Positions 9,901 to 21,128 of a stretch of DNA of 64,000 nt are shown here, piece by piece. Below the pieces are notes generated by a model, which was not told the DNA's origin, did not search any database, and saw only the letters and a list, made by a program, of their open reading frames with translations. The stretch comes from Aplectana chamaeleonis. Taxonomy: Eukaryota > Nematoda > Chromadorea > Rhabditida > Cosmocercidae. The number at the start of each line of letters is the position of its first letter. The first letter of the stretch is position 1. A program made the position numbers and the translations under genes. The stretch covers positions 558,001 through 622,000 of the forward strand of contig JAPDOI010000184.1 of assembly GCA_029168955.1 (NCBI GenBank). Direction: 5' to 3'.

Positions 9901-12900
9901 GGGACATCGTGAAAAGTGCTTCGGGCTTCTGATGACGGCATCGGGACGTCGTGAAAAGTGCTTCGGGCTTCTGATGACGTCATCGGGACGTCGTGAAAAG
10001 TGCTTCGGGCTTCTGATGACGTCATCGGGACGTCGTGAAAAGTGCTTCGGGCTTCTGATGACGGCATCGGGACGTCGTGAAAAGTGCTTCGGGCTTCTGA
10101 TGACGTCATCGGGACGTCGTGAAAAGTGCTTCGGGCTTCTGATGACGTCATCGGGACGTCGTGAAAAGTGCTTCGGGCTTCTGATGACGTCATCGGGACG
10201 TCGTGAAAAGTGCTTCGGGCTTCTGATGACGTAATCGGGACGTCGTGAAAAGTGCTTCGGGCTTCTGATGACGACATCGGGACATCGCGAAAAGTGCTTC
10301 GGGCTTCTGATGACGTCATCGGGACACCGCGAAAAGTGCTTCGGGCTTCTGATGACGTCATCGGGACGTCGTGAAAGTGCTTCGGGCTTCTGATGACGTC
10401 ATCGGGACGTCGTGAAAAGTGCTTCGGGCTTCTGATGACGTCATCAGGACGTCGTGAAAAGGGCTTCGGGCTTCTGATGACGTCATCGGGACGTCGTGAA
10501 AAAAGCTTCGGGCTTCTGATGACGTCATCGGGACATCGTGAAAAGTGCTTCGGGCTTCTGATGACGGCATCGGGACGTCGTGAAAAGTGCTTCGGGCTTC
10601 TGATGACGTCATCGGGACGTCGTGAAAAGTGCTTCGGGCTTCTGATGACGTCATCGGGACGTCGTGAAAAGTGCTTCGGGCTTCTGATGACGGCATCGGG
10701 ACGTCGTGAAAAGTGCTTCGGGCTTCTGATGACGTCATCGGGACGTCGTGAAAAGTGCTTCGGGCTTCTGATGACGTCATCGGGACGTCGTGAAAAGTGC
10801 TTCGGGCTTCTGATGACGTCATCGGGACGTCGTGAAAAGTGCTTCGGGCTTCTGATGACGTAATCGGGACGTCGTGAAAAGTGCTTCGGGCTTCTGATGA
10901 CGACATCGGGACATCGCGAAAAGTGCTTCGGGCTTCTGATGACGTCATCGGGACATCGCGAAAAGTGCTTCGGGCTTCTGATGACGTCATCGGGACGTCG
11001 TGAAAAGTGCTTCGGGCTTCTGATGACGTCATCGGGACGTCGTGAAAAGTGCTTCGGGCTTTTCGTGACGTCATCGGGACGTCGTGAAAAGTGCTTCGGG
11101 CTTCTGATGACGTCATCGGGACGTCGTGAAAAGTGCTTCGGGCTTCTGATGACGTCATCGGGACGTCGTGAAAAGTGCTTCGGGCTTCTGATGGCGTCAT
11201 CGGGACGTCGCGAAAAGTGCTTCGGGCTTCTGATGGAGTCATCGGGACATCGTGAAAAGTGCTTCGGGCTTCTGATGACGTCATCGGGGCATCGCGAAAG
11301 TGCTTCGGGCTTCTGATGACGTAATCGGGACGTCGTGAAAAGTGCTTCGGGCTTCTGATGACGTCATCGGGACATCGCGAAAAGTGCTTCGGGCTTCTGA
11401 TGACGTAATCGGGACGTCGTGAAAAGTGCTTCAGGCTTCTGATGACGTCATCGGGACGTCGCGAAAAGTGCTTCGGGCTTCTGATGACGTCATCGGGACG
11501 TCGTGAAAAGTGCTTCGGGCTTCTGATGACGTCATCGGGACGTCGTGAAAAGTGCTTCGAGTTTCTGATGACGTCATCGGGACGTCGTGAAAGTGCTTCG
11601 GGCTTCTGATGACGTCATGGGGACGTCGTGAAAAGTGCTTCAGGCTCCTGGTAACGTCATCGGAACGTCGTGGAAAGTGCTTCGGGCTTCTGATGACGTC
11701 ATCGGGACGTCGTGAAAAGTGCTCCGGGCTTCTGATGACGTCATCGGGACGTCGTGAAAAGTGCTTCGGGCTTCTGATGACGTAATCGGGACGTCGTGAA
11801 AAGTGCTTCGGGCTTCTGATGACGGCATCGGGACGTCGTGAAAAGTGCTTCGGGCTTCTGATGACGTCATCGGGACGTCGTGAAAAAAGCTTCGGGCTTC
11901 TGATGACGTCATCGGGACGTCGTGAAAAGTGCTTCGGGCTTCTGATGACGTCATCGGGACGTCGTGAAAAGTGCTTCGAGCTTCTGATGACGTCATCGGG
12001 ACGTCGTGAAAAGTGCTTCGGGCTTCTGATGACGTAATCGGGACGTCGTGAAAAGTGCTTCGAACTTCTGATGACGTCATCGGGACATCGCGAAAAGTGC
12101 TTCGGGCTTCTGATGACGTCATCGGGACATCGCGAAAAGTGCTTCGGGCTTCTGATGACGTCATCGGGACGTCGTGAAAAGTGCTTCGGGCTTCTGATGA
12201 CGGCATCGGGACGTCGCGAAAAGTGCTTCGGGCTTCTGATGACGTCATCGGGACGTCGCGAAAAGTGCTTCGGGCTTCTGATGACGTCATCGGGACGTCG
12301 TGAAAAGTGCTTCGGGCTTCTGATGACGTCATCGGGACGTCGTGAAAAGTGCTTCGGGCTTCTGATGACGGCATCGGGACGTCGTGCAAAGTGCTTCTGG
12401 CTTCTGATGACGTCATCGGGACGTCGTGAAAAGTGCTTCGGGCTTCTGATGACGTCATCGGGACGTCGTGAAAAGTGCTTCGGGCTTCTGATGACGTCAT
12501 CGGGACGTCGTGAAAAGTGCTTCGAGCTTCTGATGACGTCATCGGGACGTCGTGAAAAGTGCTTCGGGCTTCTGATGACGTAATCGGGACGTCGTGAAAA
12601 GTGCTTCGGGCTTCTGATGACGGCATCGGGACGTCGTGAAAAGTGCTTCGGACTTCTGATGACGTCATCGGGACGTCGTGAAAGTGCTTCGGGCTTCTGA
12701 TGACGTCATGGGGACGTCGTGAAAAGTGCTTCGGGCTCCTGGTAACGTCATCGGAACGTCGTGGAAAGTGCTTCGGGCTTTTCGTGACGTCATCGGGACG
12801 TCGTGAAAAGTGCTTCGGGCTTCTGATGACGTAATCGGGACGTCGTGAAAAGTGCTTCGGGCTTCTGATGACGGCATCGGGACGTCGTGAAAAGTGCTTC

Positions 12901-14999
12901 GGGCTTCTGATGACGTCATCGGGACGTCGTGAAAAGTGCTTCAGCTTCTGATGACGTCATCGGGACGTCGTGAAAAGTGCTTCGGGCTTCTGATGACGTC
13001 ATCGGGACGTCGCGAAAAGTGCTTCGGGCTTCTGATGACGTCATCGGGACGTCGTGAAAAGTGCTTCCGGGCTTCTGATGACGTAATCGGGACGTCGTGA
13101 AAGTGCTTCGAACTTGATGACGTCATCGGGACGTCGCGAAAAGTGCTTCGGGCTTCTGATGACGTCATCGGGACGTCGTGAAAAGTGCTTCGGGCTTCTG
13201 ATGACGTCATCGGGACGTCGTGAAAAGTGCTTCGGGCTTCTGATGACGTCATCGGGACGTCGTGAAAAGTGCTTCGGGCTTCTGATGACGTCATCGGGAC
13301 GTCGTGAAAAGTGCTTCGGGCTTCTGATGACGTCATCGGGACGTCGTGAAAAGTGCTTCGGGCTTCTGATGACGTCATCGGGACGTCGTGAAAAGTGCTT
13401 CGGGCTTCTGATGACGGCATCGGGACGTCGTGAAAAGTGCTTCGGGCTTCTGATGACGTCATCGGGACGTCGTGAAAAGTGCTTCGGGCTTCTGATGACG
13501 TCATCGGGACGTCGTGAAAAGTGCTTCGGGCTTCTGATGACGTCATCGGAACGTCGTGAAAAGTGCTTCGGGCTTCTGATGACGTCATCGGGACGTCGTG
13601 AAAAGTGCTTCGGGCTTCTGATGACATCATCGGGACGTCGTGAGTCGCTTCGGGCTTCTGATGACGGCATCGGGACGTCGTGAAAAGTGCTATCGGACGT
13701 CGTGAAAGTGCTTCGGGCTTCTGATGACGTCATCGGGACGTCGTGAAAAGTGCTTCGGGCTTCTGATGACGTCATCGGGACGTCGTGAAAAGTGCTTCGG
13801 GCTTCTGATGACGTCATCGGGACGTCGTGAAAAGTGCTTCGGGCTTCTGATGACGTAATCGGGACGTCGTGAAAAGTGCTTCGGACTTCTGATGACGTCA
13901 TCGGGACATCGCGAAAAGTGCTTCGGGCTTCTGATGACGTCATCGGGACATCGCGAAAAGTGCTTCGGGCTTCTGATGACGTCATCGGGACGTCGTGAAA
14001 AGTGCTTCGGGCTTCTGATGACGGCATCGGGACGTCGCGAAAAGTGCTTCGGGCTTCTGATGACGTCATCGGGACGTCGCGAAAAGTGCTTCGGGCTTCT
14101 GATGACGTCATCGGGACGTCGTGAAAAGTGCTTCGGGCTTCTGATGACGTCATCGGGACGTCGTGAAAAGTGCTTCGGGCTTCTGATGACGGCATCGGGA
14201 CGTCGTGAAAAGTGCTTCTGGCTTCTGATGACGTCATCGGGACGTCGTGAAAAGTGCTTCGGGCTTCTGATGACGTCATCGGGACGTCGTGAAAAGTGCT
14301 TCGGGCTTCTGATGACGTCATCGGGACGTCGTGAAAAGTGCTTCGAGCTTCTGATGACGTCATCGGGACGTCGTGAAAAGTGCTTCGGGCTTCTGATGAC
14401 GTAATCGGGACGTCGTGAAAAGTGCTTCGGGCTTCTGATGACGGCATCGGGACGTCGTGAAAAGTGCTTCGGACTTCTGATGACGTCATCGTGACATCGC
14501 GAAAAGTGCTTTGGGCTTCTGATGACGTCATCGGGACATCGCGAAAAGTGCTTCGGGCTTCTGATGACGTCATCGGGACGTCGTGAAAAGTGCTTCGGGC
14601 TTCTGATGACGTCATCGGGACGTCGTGAAAAAAGCTTCGGGCTTCTGATGACGTCATCGGGACGTCGTGAAAAGTGCTTCGGGCTTCTGATGGCGTCATC
14701 GGGACGTCGCGAAAAGTGCTTCGGGCTTCTGATGACGTCATCGGGACAACGTGAAAAGTGCTTCGGGCTTCTGATGACGTCATCGGGACATCGCGAAAAG
14801 TGCTTCGGGCTTCTGATGACGTAATCGGGACGTCGTGAAAAGTGCTTCAGGCTTCTGATGACGTCATCGGGACGTCGCGAAAAGTGCTTCGGGCTTCTGA
14901 TGACGTCATCGGGACGTCGTGAAAAGTGCTTCGGGCTTCTGATGACGTCATCGGGACGTCGTGAAAAGTGCTTCGAGTTTCTGATGACGTCATCGGGAC

Positions 15000-16983
15000 G
15001 TCGTGAAAGTGCTTCGGGCTTCTGATGACGTCATCGGGACGTCGCGAAAAGTGCTTCGGGCTCCTGGTAACTTCATCGGAACGTCGTGGAAAGTGCTTCG
15101 GGCTTTTCGTGACGTCATCGGGACGTCGTGAAAAGTGCTTCGAGTTTCTGATGACGTCATCGGGACGTCGTGAAAAGTGCTCCGGGCTTCTGATGACGTC
15201 ATCAGAACATCGTGAAAAGTGCTTCGGGCTTCTAATGACGTCATCGGGACGTCGTGAAAAGTGCTTCGGGCTCCTGGTAACTTCATCGGAACGTCGTGGA
15301 AAGTGCTTCGGGCTTTTCGTGACGTCATCGGGACGTCGTGAAAAGTGCTCCGGGCTTCTGATGACGTCATCGGGACGTCGTGAAAAGTGCTCCGGGCTTC
15401 TGATGACGTCATCGGGACGTCGTGAAAAAAGCTTCGGGCTTCTGATGACGTCATCGGGACGTCGTGAAAAGTGCTTCGGGCTTCTGATGGCGTCATCGGG
15501 ACGTCGCGAAAAGTGCTTCGGGCTTCTGATGGAGTCATCGGGACAACGTGAAAAGTGCTTCGGGCTTCTGATGACGTCATCGGGACATCGCGAAAAGTGC
15601 TTCGGGCTTCTGATGACGTAATCGGGACGTCGTGAAAAAAGCTTCAGGCTTCTGATGACGTCATCGGGACGTCGCGAAAAGTGCTTCGGGCTTCTGATGA
15701 CGTCATCGGGACGTCGTGAAAAGTGCTTCGGGCTTCTGATGACGTCATCGGGACGTCGTGAAAAGTGCTTCGAGTTTCTGATGACGTCATCGGGACGTCG
15801 TGAAAGTGCTTCGGGCTTCTGATGACGTCATGGGGACGTCGTGAAAAGTGCTTCGGGCTCCTGGTAACTTCATCGGAACGTCGTGGAAAGTGCTTCGGGC
15901 TTTTCGTGACGTCATCGGGACGTCGTGAAAAGTGCTCCGGGCTTCTGATGACGTCATCGGGACGTCGTGAAAAGTGCTCCGGGCTTCTGATGACGTCATC
16001 AGAACATCGTGAAAAGTGCTTCGGGCTTCTAATGACGTCATCGGGACGTCGTGAAAAGTGCTTCGGGCTCCTGGTAACTTCATCGGAACGTCGTGGAAAG
16101 TGCTTCGGGCTTTTCGTGACGTCATCGGGACGTCGTGAAAAGTGCTCCGGGCTTCTGATGACGTCATCGGGACGTCGTGAAGAGTGCTCCGGGCTTCTGA
16201 CGACGTCATCGGGACGTCGTGAAAAGTGCTCCGGGCTTCTGATGACGTCATCGGGGCGTCGTGAAAAGTGCTTCGAGTTTCTGATGACGTCATCGGGACG
16301 TCGTGAAAAGTGCTCCGGGCTTCTGATGACGTCATCGGGACGTCGTGAAAAGTGCTTCGGGCTTTTCGTGACGTCATCGGGACGTCGTGAAAAGTGCTCC
16401 GGGCTTCTGATGACGTCATCGGGACGTCTTGAAAAGTGCTTCGGGCTTCTGATGACGTCATGGGGACGTCGTGAAAAGTGCTTGGGCCTCCTGGTAACTT
16501 CATCGGAACGTCGTGGAAAGTGCTTCGGGCTTTTCGTGACGTCATCGGGACGTCGTGAAAAGTGCTCCGGGCTTATGATGACGTCATCGGGACGTCGTGA
16601 AAAGTGCTCCGGGCTTCTGATGACGTCATCGGGACGTCGTGAAAAGTGCTTCGGGCTTCTGATGACGTCATCGGGACGTCGTGAAAAGTGCTTCGAGTTT
16701 CTGATGACGTCATCGGGACGTCGTGAAAGTGCTTCGGGCTTCTGATGACGTCATGGGGACGTCGTGAAAAGTGCTTCGGGCTCCTGGTAACTTCATCGGA
16801 ACGTCGTGGAAAGTGCTTCGGGCTTTTCGTGACGTCATCGGGACGTCGTGAAAAGTGCTCCGGGCTTCTGATGACGTCATTGGGACGTCGTGAAAAGTGC
16901 TTCGGGCTTCTGATGACGTCATCGGGACGTCGTGGAAAGTGCTTCGAGTTTCTGACGACGTCAGAGGGACGTCGTGAAAGTGC
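15000..16983. repeat. Right-hand subfamily of the satellite (CTCCTGGTAAC block)
   Basis: In this part of the array a composite block dominates: a unit with CTCCTGGTAACTTCATCGGAAC, one ending in CTTTTCGTGACG, then units with GTGCTCCGGG. It recurs near 15061, 15271, 15857, 16069, 16489 and 16781. Isolated earlier copies with GTAACGTCATC appear near 8833, 11645 and 12735, so this end looks like a more recently homogenised subfamily. Confidence 0.75.
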
Positions 16984-17187
16984 GGGACTATCCTAGACGG
17001 GGGGGGGCACTCAGGATTCAAGTCAGAAATGGAATGAACCACCGATCTATAACGCTATCAATCGAAGTATTTCTACAGAACTTCATCAACAACAATGATT
17101 GATAGCAGCATCAAGCATCTTTTATCAGGTTTTACATTCATTTTCATGAGAAAATCGTGGGTGCCCCCCCCCGTCTAGGATAGTCCC
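16984..17187. mobile_element. MITE copy 1 inside the satellite
   Basis: A 204-bp element with inverted ends GGGACTATCCTAGACGGGG / CCCCGTCTAGGATAGTCCC. It is flanked by GAAAGTGC (16976-16983) and AAAAGTGC (17188-17195), an 8-bp target duplication with one difference, taken from the satellite unit. An 8-bp duplication fits hAT-type elements, although the terminal bases are not a classic hAT end. No coding capacity. Confidence 0.85.
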
Positions 17188-17279
17188 AAAAGTGCTTCGG
17201 GCTTCTGATGACGTCATCGGGACATCGAGAGAAGTGCTTCGGGCTTTTGATAACGCCATCGGGACGTCGTGAAAAGTGC

Positions 17280-17487
17280 GGGACTATCCTAGACGGGGGG
17301 GGCACTCAAGATTCAATTCAGAAATTGAATGAAACACCGATCTATAACGCTATCAATCGAAGTATTTCTACAGAACTTCATCAACAACAATGATTGATAG
17401 CAGCATCAAGCATCTTTTATCAGGTTTTCCATCCATTTTCATGAGAAAATCGTGGGTGCCCCCCCCACCCCTGTCTAGGATAGTCCC
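17280..17487. mobile_element. MITE copy 2 inside the satellite
   Basis: A second copy (208 bp) of the element at 16984, with the same ends and a perfect 8-bp duplication AAAAGTGC at 17272-17279 and 17488-17495. It occupies the same position within the satellite unit as copy 1. The two copies differ by scattered substitutions (around 17305-17335) and by G-run length. Confidence 0.87.
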
Positions 17488-17562
17488 AAAAGTGCTTCGG
17501 GCTTCTGATGACGTCATCGGGACGTCGTGGAAACCCGGATAGAGGGCAGGTGTTCTGGACCC

Positions 17563-17746
17563 GTTGCTGGTCATCCGAAAAGTTGTGCAGACCACCTCGT
17601 AGAGTGAGCAGGAGCCCAGACTCGATGCTAGCCATCCGAGAAACTATGCAGCATACCTCAAAGAATCAGCAAGAGTCTTGAGCTTTGCGCTAGTTGTCTC
17701 AAATAGTGTGCTGGATGCCTCGGGATTTGCGCAGGAGTATGAGAAC
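17563..17746. repeat. Three diverged tandem copies of a ~61-bp unit
   Basis: Units start at 17563 (GTTGCTGGTCATCCGA), 17624 (GATGCTAGCCATCCGA) and 17687 (GCGCTAGTTGTCTCAA). Each continues with a TGTGCAG/TATGCAG/TGTGCTG motif, then ACCTCG, and ends near CAGGAG. The copies are strongly diverged and unrelated to the 42-bp unit they adjoin. Confidence 0.6.
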
Positions 17747-18639
17747 ACCTTGCAAAACTTTTGTAAAAGTGTAAGGATGACAAGCATAGCGTGCAGAAAG
17801 CTTGAGATGTTATGTAGGTCATTGTTGCCAGGCTACTTTTCAGTTTCGTAACGCGGTTAGGTCATTCACACAACCCCATTTTGAGTGCTCCCTCATTCTT
17901 CTTCACCAGCCTTCTGATTTTTTCTGCAATAAATGGTACTTGCTTATCAGCATCTATATTCAAAAACAAATTGTTAGAACTGTCTCCATTCGCAGCTCAG
18001 CAGAGCTTTTTCATATCAGATTCATGGAATCGAAGCGGCTGTTCTGCGAAGGAATGGGGCAACGGAAACGAAATAATGATTATGTAAAACTGCTTTGTTC
18101 CACTGATGTGAAAGTGTCCAGATGGAATGGAAGGTAATTTCTGACTGTCCCGGTTTTAAGTTAGTTTCATTTGAAAGCGAAGAACTGCGGGAAGATTCTG
18201 CATCCGGCTGAAGGCCAGCAGGCTTTCATGATTATCGACCGGGCTGGCTACGTCTGAGCGACCAACTATACACGGGGCCTAAAGCCCCTGTCAGGCCCCT
18301 GACAGAGTTTGATGAGAAAATCACCGTGGCTGACCCGTTCGATACGTATGAAAAACATGGAAGGTGCAAGTAACAACCGGTGTAGCCAGATGTGGCTGAC
18401 GCAATCAATATGAATGAATTATGTGGAACTATATCATGGATATCATTCATTTCTTAGCTAATATCATGTGAACATCGGTCTTGTCAGCCACATCGAGTGA
18501 TTTTTCTGAGATAGTTTTACAACATTTTGGGTCATTGATTCTTGTGACCACAGAAAGAGGACTGATCTAGTGGGGAGATGAAGAGGTCTTTGTTCGAAAT
18601 TCTTGCATGGGATATTACAGCGTAATATCAAGAAAGTGA
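17747..18639. other. No supported feature
   Basis: A stretch of about 0.9 kb between the diverged repeat and the first fold-back element. Short open frames are present (for example 17802-18137), but none has splice sites, codon bias or family resemblance that I can support. Confidence 0.4.
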
Positions 18640-19152
18640 ATAATTCTGTAAAAAGGGGTCTCCGAAGCAAAAGTGGTTTGTTAGCGTTACAAATGTTTTC
18701 AACAAAAAGGAACAATAGGAAAGCGGAATGAGGAGAGTCTACAAAAATGAACAATATCTCTCCAAGAACTCTTTTTCTTTTCGAAATTTGCAAACAGCGG
18801 AAACAAACCGTTGTGGTATTTTACGAGGAAGAATTGAATGGTTTCCTAAAACAATTTTATGTACATCATCTCCTCTTTAATGATAGCTATTAGGTACACA
18901 TGCTTATGTACAGATTTTATGGGCACTCACATAATCGAAGTCCTTTATGGAACCAAAAGTGCTTTCTCATAGAGAACCGCAACGGTTTGTTTCCGTTGTT
19001 TGGAAGTTTCGAAAAAGAAAAGAGTTCTTGGAGGATATTGTTCATTTTTTGTAGACTCTCCTCATTCCGCTTTCCTATTGTTCCCTTTTTGTTGAAACAT
19101 TTGTAACGCTAACCAAACCACTTTTGCTTCGGAGACCCCTTTTTTACAGAAT
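18640..19152. mobile_element. Fold-back element 1 (175-bp arms)
   Basis: Arms 18640-18813 and 18978-19152 are near-perfect inverted copies. The left begins ATAATTCTGTAAAAAGGGG and the right ends CCCCTTTTTTACAGAAT. The arms surround a loop of about 165 bp. No coding capacity. The open frames here (18464-18793 minus, 18900-19106 plus) are arm sequence. Confidence 0.85.
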
Positions 19153-19164
19153 ATTATATTGAAA

Positions 19165-20553
19165 ACACCGCCTTTGATTTTGTTTTAGCGTTTTAAAGCC
19201 TTTTTACTCACCCTGATATCACACGGGATCATTCACGAGTAGTAGACCACATGAATTTACAATCGATAACAGCGATAACAAACTTATTTATTGTTTCTTT
19301 GTTTTTTTTTGTCAATTTGAGCACCAATGATAAACTGGCACATAGTGTTGGAAACATAAAGAGTATTCACAGAAGGGGCAGCGGATGAAGGATAACGAAA
19401 TAATGATAACGAATTATGGATAATGTGTGACAAGGTAAGTGTTTTATTGTTAGTGGTAAAAGCATCTTCGAAAACGACTAGTATTGTTAATATATCTTGT
19501 GGCTCAATAGTAGAAGTGCGCAGTATGTGGCTCCTAGCCGCAGGTTCCAAGAAGTTATGAGCGTTTTTCAAGCTTCGCGAAAAGGCAAGTGTTTTTTTGA
19601 GGGTTTCAAAAACTTTTCTCGAATATTGCTCAAAACTTGTATGTAGGGGTAATCTAGGGTGGTGAACACGAATCTGAAGTCCGTTCCTCGAAATTCTGAG
19701 GTTTACTGTAGGTTACGGTAGGTCCCATGTCATTAAAGGGGCGACACCCATCTTAATATTGTGAAAATCGACAAACAGACGTTAAATTCGTGTTCACCAC
19801 CCCGAATAACCCCCTACACAATTTTTAAAAAAGCCAAATCTGAGACTATCACCAAACTACCAGATGCCCACCGTATTCTACCGTAATCTGTGAAAAATCG
19901 ATAAACGGACTCCAGATTCTTGTTTAGCACTCCAGACAACCCATAGATCACAAGTCACATTTTGCCCTCAAATTTTTCCCTGATTGGAGCTTTTGAACGA
20001 ATTTAGTCGAAAACTTTGGAAAATCGACAGATAAACTCCAGATTCGTGTTCACCACCCTAGAGTACCCCTACATACAAGTTTTGAGCAATATTCGAGAAA
20101 ATTTTTTGAAACACCCAAAAAATGCCTGATGGGTACCCTTGCCTTTTCGCAAAGCTTGAACGCTCATAACTTCTTGGAAACTCGGCTCGGAGCCAGATAC
20201 TGCGCACTTCTACTATTGAGCTACAAGAGATACTAATAATACTAGTCGTTTTCGCAGATGCTTTTACCACTGACAATAAAAAACTTACCTTGTCACACAT
20301 CCATATTTCGTTATCCTTATTTCGTGGTCCTTCATCCGCTGCCCCTTCTGTGAATACTCTTTATGTTTCCAACACTATGTGCCAGTTTATCATTGGTGCT
20401 CAAATTGACAAAAAAAACAAAGAAACAATAAATAAGTTTGTTATCGCTGATATTGATTGTAAATTCATGTGGTCTACTATTCGTGAATGATCCCATGTGA
20501 TATCGGGGTGATTAAAAGGCTTTAAAACGCTTAAACAAATTCAAAGGCGGTGT
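19165..20553. mobile_element. Fold-back element 2 (about 520-bp arms)
   Basis: Arms of about 520 bp (19165-19681 and 20030-20553) are highly similar inverted copies. The termini are ACACCGCCTTTGA (left) and TCAAAGGCGGTGT (right). The inner loop (19682-20029) repeats the motif GTGTTCACCACCC and contains a sequence related to 63180-63430. I found no convincing target duplication. No coding capacity; the element is non-autonomous. Confidence 0.85.
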
Positions 20554-20570
20554 ATTCACGTAGAATACAA

Positions 20571-20888
20571 AATCCCAATGCAATTGCAAATTAGACACGC
20601 AGGTGAGGAATCGAACCTTCAGCATCACACGTTCAAGAGTCCACATCGCTATCCACTACACCAAGCCCCACACTCCAGGACCTTCCCTCCTGATTGACAC
20701 GATCAATGTGTGGAGGCAGCCGAAACTAATGAGCGGAGAGAGCCAAAGGTTGCGGGCTCGCAGCTCCTTGGAATCAACAGCTCGGGGCTGGATATTTCAC
20801 AAAGTTACTATAGAGGACCAAGAGAAACTGACAGTGCATACCGTTCCCGTAGGTGCGTTTACCGCTTTAAACACTTCCTTTATTAGCG
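20571..20888 (-). repeat. Right arm of the large inverted repeat that splits the MSP pseudogene
   Basis: Inverted partner of 6196-6509. Read on the minus strand it starts AAAGGAAGTGTTTAAAGCGG directly after the MSP codons for DEFAN, and ends at GGGATTTTGTATTC. It differs from the left arm by scattered substitutions and a few short indels, so the arms have aged separately. Confidence 0.75.
20607..20663 (-). promoter_or_regulatory. tRNA-like internal Pol III promoter (A and B boxes)
   Basis: On the minus strand the A box TGGTGTAGTGG is at 20663-20653 and a perfect B box GGTTCGATTCC at 20617-20607. Spacing and intervening sequence match the copy at 6407-6463. The region near the B box looks like a degraded T-arm. 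It points into the 14.7-kb block, as the left copy does. Confidence 0.65.
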
Positions 20889-21128
20889 AATTCATCAGGA
20901 GTGTCCCAGCATTCGATTGTGATACGGTCTTTGTTGGTGTCCTCTGGTCCGCAGTTGAATGTATCACTGGACACTTTATAGGGGTGGCTTCCTTGAGGTT
21001 GGGCACACCACAGGCATTATCGACCCGAAGTCTTTTCACGTTGGTGGGCTTGATCGCCCATCCGATACGTACTTCAGAGGCGTTGATGATCTTGATGTGG
21101 TAGATTGTGCTTGTCTTTATATGGAGTG

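Larger units (their letters stand above)
6907..17531. repeat. 42-bp satellite array with a CRE palindrome in most units
   Basis: About 240 head-to-tail copies run without a break to 16983, then a few more to 17531 between two MITEs. The unit can be read as GATGACGTCATCGGGACGTC followed by GTGAAAAGTGCTTCGGGCTT and CT. GATGACGTCATC is a 12-bp palindrome containing the consensus CREB/ATF site TGACGTCA, and a second ACGT core follows 13 bases later. Recurrent variants are GTAATC, GGCATC, ACATCGCG and the block CTCCTGGTAAC. Because 42 is a multiple of three, stop-free frames run for hundreds of codons on both strands (minus: MTSSEARSTFHDVP per unit). They shift wherever a 41-bp unit occurs, so I treat them as non-coding by-products. 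Rare variants recur at long spacing (GATGGCG at 8377, 11190, 14689, 15486), indicating higher-order duplication. Confidence 0.97.

Noticed and set aside
6906..16745. Long open frames (up to 580 codons) encoding repeats such as MTSSEARSTFHDVP or MTSSGRREKCFGLL
   Set aside because: A 42-bp period without stops in a frame gives unlimited open frames on both strands. Frames break exactly where units lose one base, and no start region, splice site or non-repeat domain accompanies them.
6907..17531. CRISPR-like array because of regular short repeats
   Set aside because: Units are contiguous head to tail with no unique spacers, and the DNA is from a nematode.
6196..20888. The 14.7-kb gap as a genuine MSP intron
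   Set aside because: An acceptor-like TGAGCAG exists before SKREWF, but no GT donor at the other side keeps the frame. Both borders are ends of an inverted repeat and the gene has several frameshifts.
20885..20905. Hammerhead ribozyme core (CTGATGA) near the Penelope-like element
   Set aside because: CTGATGA here is part of MSP coding sequence (TPDE) and lacks the GAAA and closing stems; it lies outside the inserted element.
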